The position numbers and the translations under genes were made by a program. The notes beneath the pieces were generated by a model, which saw only the letters and a program-made list of their open reading frames with translations, was not told the origin of the DNA and made no database searches. DNA of 64,000 bases, from assembly GCA_963794955.1 (NCBI GenBank), contig CAWCGF010000015.1:124001-188000 (forward strand), read 5' to 3'. The DNA comes from JAFDVL01 sp963794955. GTDB lineage: Bacteria > Acidobacteriota > Blastocatellia > RBC074. How positions within the stretch are numbered: position 1 is the stretch's first letter; each line of letters begins with the position of its first letter. Below are positions 39,397 to 48,018 of the stretch, in pieces.

Positions 39397-39485
39397 GTAC
39401 GGTACGAGGAGCGATAGCGACTTGGTTGTTCTCGAAGCGTCTATCTCGCGCGCCAACCAAGTCGCTACCGCTCCTCGTACCGTAC
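39397..39485. repeat. 32-bp-arm hairpin element before the FAD oxidoreductase
   Basis: GTACGGTACGAGGAGCGATA... at 39397-39428 is repeated inverted at 39454-39485 with one mismatch, and that mismatch still pairs as G-U in RNA. The loop is about 25 nt. The element ends 12 bp before the start codon of the next gene and would hide its ribosome binding region if transcribed. Confidence 0.85.
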
Positions 39486-39497
39486 CGCACAACAATT

Positions 39498-41096
39498 ATG
39501 CCTACAACCTACGATGCAATCATTATCGGTGGCGGTCACAATGGCCTGGTGACAGCCGCGTACCTGGCCCGTGCCGGAAAAAAAGTGCTCGTGCTGGAAC
39601 GCCGCGCCGTGCTGGGCGGGGCCTGCGTCACAGAAGAGACGTGGCCGGGCTTCAAGGTGTCTTCGCTCTCATACCTGTGTAGCCTCTTGCAGCCGCGTAT
39701 TATTGAAGAACTGGAACTGAAAAAGTTTGGCTATCACATCTATCCGAAAGACCCATCATTTTTCACCGCGTTCCCGGACGGGCGGCACATGTTCTTTTTT
39801 CAGGATGCCAGGAAAACACACGAACAGATGGCCAAGTTTTCACGGCGCGATGCCGATTATTTTTTGCGTTATGAAACTGAGCTTGAGCATCTGGCCGAAT
39901 GGGTAGAATCCTTGTTGCTCGAAACGCCCCCCAACATCGTACAGCGCAAGGTTTCAGATTTGATCGCGCTGGGCAAAATGGGATTGCGCACGGCCAGGCT
40001 TGGCGATGCCAATCTGGTGCGGATGGTCAAAATCATGACTCAGAGCGTGCGGGATTTTCTGGAAGAACGATTTGAATCCGAAGAGATCAAAACAACGCTG
40101 GCAACCGATGGCGTGATTGGCACAAATGGCGGCCCTTCGACACCGGGCACAGCTTACATTTTATTGCATCACGTGATGGGCGGGGCAGCGGGTGCGCGCG
40201 GACTGTGGGGCTTTGTGCGCGGCGGGATGGGTGCGATCAGCGAATCCATCGCGGCTTCGGCACAAGCCAACGGCGCAACCATTCGCACGGGTGCTGAAGT
40301 TGGCAACATCATCGTCAAAGAGGGCAAAGCGGTGGGCGTAGCGCTCGCAGATGGCGAAGAAATCTACGCGAAATTCATCATCTCCAATGCCGATCCGCGC
40401 CGGACGTTTCTGAGCTTGATCGAAGCGCAGCATCTTGACCCTGAGTTCAAAGCGAGCATCTCCAATTTCAAATCCCACGGCTCTGCCGTCAAGATCAATC
40501 TCGCGCTCGATGGTGTCCCGAATTTCACGGCGTTTCCGACCAACGGCTTGGGCTTGCCACACAAGACAACGATGCACGTTTGCCCTTCGATGGATTACAT
40601 TGACCGCGCCTGGGATGATGCAGCGCAAGGTCGCCCGGCCACCAACCCGATGCTTGAATGCACGATCCCGACCGCGTACGACGATTCCATTGCGCCGTCC
40701 GGCAAGCACATCATGTGCATCTTCGCGCAATTCGCTCCGTATAAACTTAGAGACGCCGAATGGAATGAAGCACTGAAAGACCGTTTCGCGGATCGTTGCA
40801 TTCAGGCGCTCGCGGAGTACGCGCCCAACATCCAGGACATCATTTTGCAGCGCCAGGTCATTTCCCCGCTCGATATGGAACGCGAATACGGCTTAACAGG
40901 TGGTAGCATCTTTCATGGAGATATGGGGCTGGATCAATTATTCTTTATGCGCCCCGTCGCAGGTTGGGCCAAATATCGGACACCGATTCGCAACTTGTAT
41001 TTATGCGGCTCCGGCACGCATCCGGGCGGCGGCGTAATGGGCGCGCCGGGTTATAATGCGGCCCGCGAAATTCTCAAGGATTTTTCGGCGAGCTAA
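39498..41096 (+). CDS. FAD-dependent phytoene desaturase-like oxidoreductase
   Basis: 532-residue flavoprotein. DAIIIGGGHNGLVTAAYLAR is the FAD-binding Rossmann loop near the N-terminus, and NLYLCGSGTHPGGGVMGAPG the C-terminal FAD-contacting motif. Similarity is to the PYROXD2/CrtI-like group of flavin amine oxidases. No carotenoid genes are near, so phytoene is not implied as substrate. The ATG at 39498 (MPTTYDAII) is chosen; upstream in-frame codons to 39339 run through the hairpin element and are not credible protein. Confidence 0.92.
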   Translation: MPTTYDAIIIGGGHNGLVTAAYLARAGKKVLVLERRAVLGGACVTEETWPGFKVSSLSYLCSLLQPRIIEELELKKFGYHIYPKDPSFFTAFPDGRHMFFFQDARKTHEQMAKFSRRDADYFLRYETELEHLAEWVESLLLETPPNIVQRKVSDLIALGKMGLRTARLGDANLVRMVKIMTQSVRDFLEERFESEEIKTTLATDGVIGTNGGPSTPGTAYILLHHVMGGAAGARGLWGFVRGGMGAISESIAASAQANGATIRTGAEVGNIIVKEGKAVGVALADGEEIYAKFIISNADPRRTFLSLIEAQHLDPEFKASISNFKSHGSAVKINLALDGVPNFTAFPTNGLGLPHKTTMHVCPSMDYIDRAWDDAAQGRPATNPMLECTIPTAYDDSIAPSGKHIMCIFAQFAPYKLRDAEWNEALKDRFADRCIQALAEYAPNIQDIILQRQVISPLDMEREYGLTGGSIFHGDMGLDQLFFMRPVAGWAKYRTPIRNLYLCGSGTHPGGGVMGAPGYNAAREILKDFSAS

Positions 41097-41454
41097 CCAC
41101 ACACCACAGAGCAAATCAGGGGACGTCTCAGTGGGGCGGCTGAATTCCGCCGCGTTCCAAGCGCCTTACGAGGGACTGCTGCCAGTAGACTGGCAACGGC
41201 CTATCTATCAAAATCAGGCTGGACGGCAATCAGCGCCCCTGTTATTCTCCTCTCACACCAAGACCGATTCTCACAATTCCGGCAGCTACTTTACGGTTTG
41301 GTTTTCTGCCTCGTTTGCGATGAGCGGGGCAGCAAGTGTTTCTCTGCCTCCAACTGGAAGAGACGCTTCATTCGCTCTATCAATCTTTGTCATCCCTGAT
41401 GTAGGGGTTGTGACAATACAGTATTCCCATTGACTTATACTTCTGGAGTAATGG
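41097..41454. other. Intergenic region upstream of the NHL protein
   Basis: Some 358 bp without a gene. It holds a small palindrome near 41137-41155 (GCGGCTGAATTCCGCCGC) and another imperfect one around 41174-41200. GGAG precedes the NHL start. No promoter was identified with certainty. Confidence 0.4.
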
Positions 41455-43320
41455 ATGTATCCCTCACACATTCGTTTGTTTCGCTGCATAATTGCTATGG
41501 CGTTAGGCTTGGCGCTGGGTGTGGCCGCCCTGCCTGTAGCCGCGCAAACCTGTCAAACCAACTTCCTGCTCGCCTGGGGCAGTCAAGGCAATGCCAATGG
41601 GCAGTTCAACCAACCTGGTGGCATCGCACTGGATGCGGTGGGCAATGTTTATTCTATTGACCAGATCAACAACCGCGTCCAGAAATTCGATGCCAATGGC
41701 AACTTCCTGCTCACCTGGGGCAGCAGCGGCTCTGGTAGCGGGCAGTTCAACTTCGCTGGTGGTGTGGAGGTGGATGCGGCAGGCAATGTCTACGTGGCTG
41801 ACCAGGTCAACAACCGCGTCCAGAAGTTCGACGCCAATGGCAACTTCCTGCTCACCTGGGGCTGGGGGGTGAGGACTGGCGCGGCTGCCTTTGAGATATG
41901 TACCTCAAATTGTATGGCGGGCAGCTTTGGCGGTGGCAACGGGCAGTTCAGATTCTCTATTAACTTGACGGTGGACGCGGGGGGCAATGTCTATGTCGCT
42001 GACTTTAACAATAATCGTATCCAGAAGTTCGACTCCAACGGCAACTTCCTGCTCACCTGGGGCACCTTCGGCAATGCCGACGGGCAGCTCAATGGCCCTA
42101 ATGGCGTTAGGGTTGACGCGGCAGGCAATGTCTATGTCGCCGAGTACTTAGGCAATCGCATCCAGAAGTTCGATGCTAATGGCAACTTCCTGCTCAAATG
42201 GGGGAGCGCCGGCGCTCCCCCAGGCCAGTTCAATAATCCTGGTGGCCTGACGATAGACGCGGTGGGCAATGTCTATGTCGCTGACTCTAACAATAATCGT
42301 ATCCAGAAGTTCGATGCCAATGGCAACCTTCTGCTCATATTAGGTAACTTTGGCACCGGCCCCGGTCAGCTCAATGGGCCTATTGATATGAGAGTGGACG
42401 CGGCGGGCAATGTCTATGTTTCTGACGCGCGCAATTTCCGCATCGAGAAGTTTGGCTGTGGCGCGACCAGCCCGCAGTTGTCAGATCAAAAAGCTGGCTC
42501 ACTGCTGGTCTTCCCTTACTACATCTCGAAAGCCGCCGAGCAGAAAGACACACGCCTGACCATCTCCAATATCGGCACACAACAAACCATCGTGCATCTC
42601 TTCTTCATTGATGGCGCAAGCTGTCAACAGGCCGATCAGTATCTCTGCCTCACCCCTAATGCCAGCTTTGCCTTCAAGACCAGCGAGTATGACCCGGAAA
42701 CGACTGGCTGGGTGCTGGCTGTAGCGGTCAATGCGCAGGGCCTTCCAATTCAGAACAATGCGCTGATCGGCAATGCATTTGTAAAGGATGGCGATTATGT
42801 GGACAACTACGGCGCAGAAGCTTTCAGAACCAGCGCCAATACCCCGGCCAATACGGGTGGCCTGACAGCAACCTTAGTCTTCAATGGCAATCTCGCCTAT
42901 GACTCAGTGCCAAATCAGTTCGCCGTCGAAATCCAAAGCTCGCTGGATGCGGCAGGCCAGAAGATCGTAACAGTAGGCTTGAGTGGTGATTTGACGACCA
43001 GCCGTTTGAGCGGCGCGGCGCAGGTGGGAACGGGACAAGTCTTCAATGGCAACGAGAAACCGTTTGGCAGTTTCAGCGCCTGGTTGCAAGAAAGCTGTCA
43101 GGCAAGCGCCTTGATTAGCACGACCAGTCCGCGTGTACCGAATGGCCTGGCGAGCATGATTCCGGCGGGACAAGTTGGTACGCTGAAGTTTAATGTCGGG
43201 GCGGCAGTGGGCTTATTGCTAACGCCACGTACAGCGACGTGGAAAGGCATTCGCACGTTGCACAAAACGCAGACGGTGGCGACGATGTTGACGATCCCGA
43301 TCTTTGTGCCGGTGTGTTAA
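41455..43320 (+). CDS. Secreted NHL-repeat protein with C-terminal extension
   Basis: 621 residues with a signal peptide (LFRCIIAMALGLALGVAALP, then VAAQ). Residues ~35-335 contain six NHL repeats, each reading like VDAAGNVYVADxxNNRIQKF followed by DANGNFLLTWG, one full beta-propeller. The third repeat has a ~20-residue insertion with two cysteines. Residues ~340-621 are a separate domain (GSLLVFPYYISKAAEQKDTR...) of a type seen in extracellular proteins of Acidobacteriota; its function is unknown to me. The repeats are also near-identical at the DNA level, so copy number may vary between strains. Confidence 0.9.
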   Translation: MYPSHIRLFRCIIAMALGLALGVAALPVAAQTCQTNFLLAWGSQGNANGQFNQPGGIALDAVGNVYSIDQINNRVQKFDANGNFLLTWGSSGSGSGQFNFAGGVEVDAAGNVYVADQVNNRVQKFDANGNFLLTWGWGVRTGAAAFEICTSNCMAGSFGGGNGQFRFSINLTVDAGGNVYVADFNNNRIQKFDSNGNFLLTWGTFGNADGQLNGPNGVRVDAAGNVYVAEYLGNRIQKFDANGNFLLKWGSAGAPPGQFNNPGGLTIDAVGNVYVADSNNNRIQKFDANGNLLLILGNFGTGPGQLNGPIDMRVDAAGNVYVSDARNFRIEKFGCGATSPQLSDQKAGSLLVFPYYISKAAEQKDTRLTISNIGTQQTIVHLFFIDGASCQQADQYLCLTPNASFAFKTSEYDPETTGWVLAVAVNAQGLPIQNNALIGNAFVKDGDYVDNYGAEAFRTSANTPANTGGLTATLVFNGNLAYDSVPNQFAVEIQSSLDAAGQKIVTVGLSGDLTTSRLSGAAQVGTGQVFNGNEKPFGSFSAWLQESCQASALISTTSPRVPNGLASMIPAGQVGTLKFNVGAAVGLLLTPRTATWKGIRTLHKTQTVATMLTIPIFVPVC

Positions 43321-43330
43321 GGAGGAGTAG

Positions 43331-43432
43331 CGCAACCAGCCATGGTTGCGGCGTTGGTAGGGAGCGCCTCGGTTGCCACCAAAAAGTTTGACAGTCAAGC
43401 ATCGCAACCATGGCTGGTTGCGATGCTTTTTA
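43331..43432. repeat. Inverted pair of CGCAACCAGCCATGGTTGCG units with terminator
   Basis: One 20-bp unit at 43331-43350 is repeated in inverse orientation at 43403-43422, 52 bp apart. The second copy is extended to a 14-bp stem, AAGCATCGCAACCA with a TGGC loop (43397-43428), and followed by a T-run, so it also fits a rho-independent terminator for the NHL gene. Confidence 0.85.
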
Positions 43433-43435
43433 TCG

Positions 43436-43499
43436 GTGGCACCAGTTGTCTGGAAGCTTTTAGTCCTTGTGCTTCGTTGACAACTGGTGCCACTTTTTT
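43436..43499 (+). terminator. Second hairpin with T-run downstream of NHL gene
   Basis: GTGGCACCAGTTGTC and GACAACTGGTGCCAC form a perfect 15-bp stem with a 28-nt loop, followed by TTTTTTC. The long loop makes it equally a REP-type repeat; it directly follows the preceding inverted pair. Confidence 0.7.
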
Positions 43500-43671
43500 C
43501 TACTCGTTGCACTACGCTCCTTCAGCAATTCTCTTTCCTGCCCCGCTTCCTTCTCACCAGCATTTTACAATTGGCGGCAGGCAGTTATAATCGGCGCGTT
43601 TTATTGTGATCCCCTCAATCTGTAGTACACGAATACCGAAAAGCTGGCTGGCAAATTTTTAGGAGGAAATT

Positions 43672-44514
43672 ATGGATGCAACTACCATTGGCTTCGTCGC
43701 GCTGTCCGCAGTGATTCTGCTTGTGATTGCGCGCGGCGTCTATCAATTGATTCTCGGCATCTCGATGACCGAGGCGCTGATTCATCATGACAACAAAGCG
43801 GCGGCGATTGCCCTGGCGGGCTTTTTGCTGGGCGTGATTCAAGTCATCATTCCCGTCTTCGGCGGCCCGGCGCATTCGTTTTGGAATGATCTGGCGAATG
43901 TCGCCGCGTATGGGTTTATCGGCATTATCGTACTGACGATTTCCGGGCTGATTTTCACGTTTTACTGCAAAGTGACCGGCACGGATTTGAAAGCGCAAAT
44001 CGCGCAAGGCAACGTGGCCGCGGGCATCACTGCGGCGGGCGTGTATTTGGCCGTCAGCGGCTTGACCAGCGGGATTCTCTCCGGTGATGGCGGCGCGCTG
44101 CTTCCGACAATTGTGTTTTGGGCAGCAGGCTTGGCGGCCTTGATCGTGTTGACGCATCTGTTTCGGCTGCTGACGGCCTACGATGACGCCGCCCTGATTG
44201 ACCACGGCAATGTCGCCGCCGCCCTTGGCTTTGCCGGACTCGTGATTGCCATTGGGATGATGGTGGGCTATTCGGTAGCAGGATCGTTCACTGGCTACAA
44301 GGAAGGATTTATTAGCTTCGGGCTGTTTTTATTGCTGACGCTGCTGTTTTATCCCGTGCGCCAAATCCTTGTGCAAATGCTCATCCTCGGCGGCGGCTTC
44401 AGTTTATATAACGGCAGACTCGATCACGAAATCGCCGAAGATCACAACGTTGGCGCGGGCGTGCTTGAAGCGGTCGGTTACATCGCAACGGCTATGTTGC
44501 TTACACGAATATGA
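43672..44514 (+). CDS. DUF350 (YjfL-like) inner membrane protein, duplicated domain
   Basis: 280-residue protein with about eight membrane helices arranged as two DUF350 halves. The first (~5-140) includes HHDNKAAAIALAGFLLGV and the second (~150-280) IDHGNVAAALGFAGLVIAIG. The repeated Asp-Asn-x-Ala-Ala motif after the first helix pair marks the family, whose function is unknown. AGGAGGAAATT gives a strong ribosome binding site. Its TGA overlaps the start of the esterase gene. Confidence 0.9.
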   Translation: MDATTIGFVALSAVILLVIARGVYQLILGISMTEALIHHDNKAAAIALAGFLLGVIQVIIPVFGGPAHSFWNDLANVAAYGFIGIIVLTISGLIFTFYCKVTGTDLKAQIAQGNVAAGITAAGVYLAVSGLTSGILSGDGGALLPTIVFWAAGLAALIVLTHLFRLLTAYDDAALIDHGNVAAALGFAGLVIAIGMMVGYSVAGSFTGYKEGFISFGLFLLLTLLFYPVRQILVQMLILGGGFSLYNGRLDHEIAEDHNVGAGVLEAVGYIATAMLLTRI

Positions 44515-46559
44515 AAAATTGGTTATTTGTCATTGGTTATTTGTCATTGGTCATTGGTTTGTTGGCTGCGGTTGTTTTGGCGCAGGACGTGCCGACTTCG
44601 GATCGGCGGGCGGTGGAGATGCGACATCTTGATCTCACGTACGAATTCACGCCTTACAAATCCAAGGAAGAATGGAAAGCGCGCGCAGAATACTTACGCG
44701 GGCAAATCCTTTTTGCCACGGGCTTGTGGCCGTTGCCGGAGCGGACACCGCTCAATGCGAAGGTGTTCGGGCAAGTGGACAAGGGCGATTACACCGTTGA
44801 GAAGGTGTATTTCGAGAGCGTCCCCGGCCATTACGTCACCGGCAATTTGTACAAGCCGAAAAACGCGACAGGCAAGCTGCCTGCGGTGCTGTGCCCGCAC
44901 GGGCATTGGGCATACGGGCGACTCGAAAATCAACAACTCAATTCGGGACAAGCGCGCGCGGCGAATTTTGCCCGCCAGGGCTATGTGGCATTTACGTGGG
45001 ATATGGTCGGCTACAACGACAGCACGGCGATCTCGCATAATTTCGCCAATCACAAGGAAGGCCTGGTACGCGAGTCGCTATGGGGTATCAACCTGCTGGG
45101 CTTGCAGCTTTGGAATTCGATGCGCGCGGTAGACTTCATCGAAACATTGCCGGAAGTAGATCGCACCCGCATTGGCGTCACCGGCGAATCCGGCGGCGGC
45201 ACGCAAACGTTTTTACTCTATGCCGTCGAAGATCGCATCAAGGTTTCCTCCCCTGTAAATATGATCTCCTCGACAATGCAAGGCGGTTGTTTATGCGAGA
45301 ACACGCCGCTGCTCAGGGTTGACACGAACGACATGGAAATCGGCGCGTGTATGGCACCGCGTCCGCTGATGATGATTGCGGCCACAGGCGATTGGACGAA
45401 GCTGACGCCAACGGTGGAATTCCCTGCTGTCCAGAGTGTCTACCAACTATTTGGGGCGGAGAACAAGGTCAAATACGCGCAATTCGATGCGCCGCACAAT
45501 TACCATAAAGAAAGCCGCGAGGCGGTGTATGGATGGTTCGCGCATTGGCTGCAAGGGCGCGGGGAAAGCACGCCGATCAAAGAAAAATCCAGCGCCATTC
45601 CGACGCTCACAGAATTGCTGGTGTTTTATGGCCGCACGCGACCAGCGAACGAACTGAACGAAAACCAATTAACCGAAGCGTTGATTGCCGCGCGTAAGAA
45701 ACAGTTCGAGACCGCGTTGCCCACCAATGCAACTGGCCTGGAGACCTTCAAAGCAAGCTATGGCACAGCCTTGAAATATGCGTTGATGGCGGAATACCCG
45801 AAAGCGGACGACCTTGCCAGCATCTTCAAAGACCCGCCCGGCATGCGGATTATCTCGCGCCGCGGCCACAATGACGTAGTGCCGTTGCAAATCTGGAAGC
45901 CAAGCGTAAAACCGACCCGCACTAAGCAGGCCAGGCAAAAACCGCTGGATTCGTATGTGCTGATTGTCTCACCCGACAGCGAATTTGTTTCCGGCAGCAA
46001 AGAACTGATTGACCAACTGGTCAAAGCCGGACACACGGTCGCCTTTCTGAATTGCTTCCCTGGCAAAAACGGCTCTGAAGAACCCAGCAAATATAAATTC
46101 ATCGCCACCTACAACCGCCTGAACGATGCCCATCGTGTGCAAGATGTAATTACGGCCATTGCATATCTCAATAAAGTCAAAGGTGCCGGACGATTGAATG
46201 TTATTGGACTCAAAGAAGCGGGCTTGTACGCGTTACTGGCACGCAGCTATGTGACAGGGGTTGACCAAATGGTCGTAGATGCGGCGCAGTTCGATACCAA
46301 TAGCGATGAGGATTTTCTCAAGCGGCTGGCCATCCCTGGCCTCCGCCGTGCGGGAGACTTCACGACTGCCGTTGCGCTTTCGTCGCTGACCCCTTTGTTC
46401 ATCCACAACACTGGCAATCGCTTTCAAACCGCTAAACTGGTCGAAATCTACCAGGCGCTCGGCAGTGCCAATAGCCTACAGGTGAAAGCGGAAAAGGCAT
46501 CGGAAACGACACAGGTCGAATGGCTGACGCCTGCGCCGGTGACGGAACCGAAGAAGTGA
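44511..46559 (+). CDS. Secreted acetyl xylan esterase-like alpha/beta hydrolase
   Basis: 682-residue exported hydrolase. The signal peptide (MKNWLFVIGYLSLVIGLLAA, cleavage after VLA) is encoded by the TCATTGG-type repeat at 44517-44565. The core (~90-360) is a dienelactone-hydrolase-like fold: LCPHGHWAYG, GVTGESGGGTQTF (nucleophile Ser in GESGGG) and APHNYHKESREAV supplying the His. About 300 further residues form a second, less clear hydrolase-like half. The start overlaps the DUF350 stop as ATGA. The likely role is removal of acyl groups from polysaccharides outside the cytoplasm. Confidence 0.9.
   Translation: MKNWLFVIGYLSLVIGLLAAVVLAQDVPTSDRRAVEMRHLDLTYEFTPYKSKEEWKARAEYLRGQILFATGLWPLPERTPLNAKVFGQVDKGDYTVEKVYFESVPGHYVTGNLYKPKNATGKLPAVLCPHGHWAYGRLENQQLNSGQARAANFARQGYVAFTWDMVGYNDSTAISHNFANHKEGLVRESLWGINLLGLQLWNSMRAVDFIETLPEVDRTRIGVTGESGGGTQTFLLYAVEDRIKVSSPVNMISSTMQGGCLCENTPLLRVDTNDMEIGACMAPRPLMMIAATGDWTKLTPTVEFPAVQSVYQLFGAENKVKYAQFDAPHNYHKESREAVYGWFAHWLQGRGESTPIKEKSSAIPTLTELLVFYGRTRPANELNENQLTEALIAARKKQFETALPTNATGLETFKASYGTALKYALMAEYPKADDLASIFKDPPGMRIISRRGHNDVVPLQIWKPSVKPTRTKQARQKPLDSYVLIVSPDSEFVSGSKELIDQLVKAGHTVAFLNCFPGKNGSEEPSKYKFIATYNRLNDAHRVQDVITAIAYLNKVKGAGRLNVIGLKEAGLYALLARSYVTGVDQMVVDAAQFDTNSDEDFLKRLAIPGLRRAGDFTTAVALSSLTPLFIHNTGNRFQTAKLVEIYQALGSANSLQVKAEKASETTQVEWLTPAPVTEPKK
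44517..44565 (+). repeat. Heptamer-type repeat, block 2 (inside the esterase signal peptide)
   Basis: Units TTGGTTATTTGTCATTGG and TTATTTGTCATTGGTCATTG follow each other immediately after the ATG. They are translated as the hydrophobic core LFVIGYLSLVIG. Matching text, outside genes, occurs at 30923-30963 and 49243-49350. Confidence 0.85.
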
Positions 46560-46630
46560 AGAAGAAAGGGGAGAAAGGGAGTGGGGGAGAAAGCTGCGCG
46601 TTTGAAAGGCTGCCCCATCTCCCCTTCTCA
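46560..46630. repeat. Purine/pyrimidine inverted repeat, copy 2
   Basis: A G/A-rich stretch (GAAAGGGGAGAAAGGGAGTG) faces CCCCATCTCCCCTTCTC. It separates the esterase from the convergent TPR gene and may end transcription from either side. It resembles the element at 35099-35175. Confidence 0.55.
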
Positions 46631-46636
46631 AAAAGC

Positions 46637-47614
46637 CTACTTCTTATACTGCTTGATCACCGCATCTAAACCGTCGAGCGAGCCTTTGCGAGTTTTGTAT
46701 GTCTCTTGTAGGGCTGGCAGCACTTGATCGTGAATCTGTTTGTATTCCGGCTTCGGCTCCGTGATGGCAACCACGCGCGCGTAATACTCAATCACTTCAT
46801 CCAGATGACCATAGGCTTTTTTCAAGGCGGCATCCTTGGCTGCGCCGGAAGCAGTGTTGTAATCCATCGCCGCCCGTTCATAGTTCGCGTTGGACAAAGT
46901 AGCGAGCATTAAGTAGCCATTCGGACTCAGCGGATTTAATTGTGTCGCCTTCTCGAATTTCGCTTTGGCTTCTGCCGCATCGTTAGCGGTAAAAGCAACG
47001 AAGCCTAAGGCCTGATACAACTCTGGCAACCATTTTTGTTTGAATTCTCCCCAGAACTGATCGTTCACTTGGGCGGGTTTTTTATCGGCTTCAATCAGCG
47101 CGACGGCTTTGGTCGCGTATTGCTTCGTCGGCTCGGCCAATTCGGTTTTCCCCTGTCGCACCACATTTGAACCTCGCAAGGCCAATTGGGTCAGAAGCAA
47201 GGCATTATCCGGCGATTTTTCCAACGCTTTGGGAGCCAATTTGAAGGCTTCGTCCACTTTGTCCGTCACCGCCAGCGCATCCACTTGCACGGCTAAGACC
47301 ATGTCCTTTTCATTGTCCGCAGAAAAAAGTTTGGTGAACGTTTCAATATACCCCAGCCGTTGCGCCGGATCGGGGACTTCCCCGATGTCAGCGGCCAGCA
47401 TTTCTGCGACTTTGCCGCGCAACGAGCTTTTTGCGTTCTTTTTCATGAACTCTTCTGCTTGTTTCAGTTTGGCTGGGACCCCTTGTGCCGCTTGCACTTT
47501 TTTGGCGGCCTCAAGTTCCCCCGCCGACGGGGGCTTCTGCTCTTGGGCGATGACCAGCGCGGAAACAATAGCGAGGCTGAATAAAATACGAAAGAGAGAA
47601 TTGATAGCTTTCAT
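46637..47614 (-). CDS. Periplasmic TPR protein
   Basis: 325 residues from the ATG at 47614 (AGGAACTTACA upstream). A signal peptide, MKAINSLFRILFSLAIVSAL, is followed by alternating amphipathic helices of TPR type, e.g. DNALLLTQLALRGSNVVRQG and LYQALGFVAFTANDAAEAKAKF followed by NPLSPNGYLMLATL. It probably acts as a protein-binding scaffold outside the inner membrane. A start at 47644 would place Lys-rich residues before the signal and is rejected. Confidence 0.88.
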   Translation of the reverse strand: MKAINSLFRILFSLAIVSALVIAQEQKPPSAGELEAAKKVQAAQGVPAKLKQAEEFMKKNAKSSLRGKVAEMLAADIGEVPDPAQRLGYIETFTKLFSADNEKDMVLAVQVDALAVTDKVDEAFKLAPKALEKSPDNALLLTQLALRGSNVVRQGKTELAEPTKQYATKAVALIEADKKPAQVNDQFWGEFKQKWLPELYQALGFVAFTANDAAEAKAKFEKATQLNPLSPNGYLMLATLSNANYERAAMDYNTASGAAKDAALKKAYGHLDEVIEYYARVVAITEPKPEYKQIHDQVLPALQETYKTRKGSLDGLDAVIKQYKK

Positions 47615-48018
47615 TGTAAGTTCCTTAGCTTTTTTCCCGCTCAAAAGGAGGTGAGTCTTTCACCCTTCTCTGGCAGGTTGATTGAAATGAATCGTAGTGG
47701 CCCAGTATACGAAAGAAGCCGGAAAGATCAAACTGCTCGCCTACTGCGGCAACCGTGAGCGGGGGCCTTTTTTTGAAAAAGTCCCACGCCCTATTCAAAA
47801 ATGAGGCTGCACGAATTACTCTTGCGCCGGGTCAGGAGGATGACCCGCTGCGTCCACCGAAGTATGGTGTCACAAGTTGTGAAGTGTTATCGCACTAGTC
47901 ATTTTCTCTTTGCGATTTGTCATTTGTCAGCGCGCACACCGCTGTCGCCGCGCTGACAAATGACATATGACATTTCCTTGCAATTATCGCTCAACGGCTT
48001 AACTGGCTTTTATTTTAT
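47615..48018. other. Intergenic region with hairpins
   Basis: No gene. CGGGTCA-GGAGGA-TGACCCG is at 47828-47847. A 16-bp stem, GTCATTTGTCAGCGCG paired with CGCGCTGACAAATGAC, lies at 47919-47964 with a 14-nt loop. The latter contains the same GTCATTTGTCA text as the heptamer blocks. Divergent promoters for the TPR and exporter genes should lie here. Confidence 0.55.

Noticed and set aside
39339..39497. Upstream extension of the FAD oxidoreductase
   Set aside because: Runs through the 32-bp-arm hairpin; the conserved flavin loop starts right after the ATG at 39498.
41455..43320. NHL protein as a sugar lactonase or peptidyl-amidating lyase
   Set aside because: The propeller repeats are generic and the metal or active-site residues of those enzymes were not seen.
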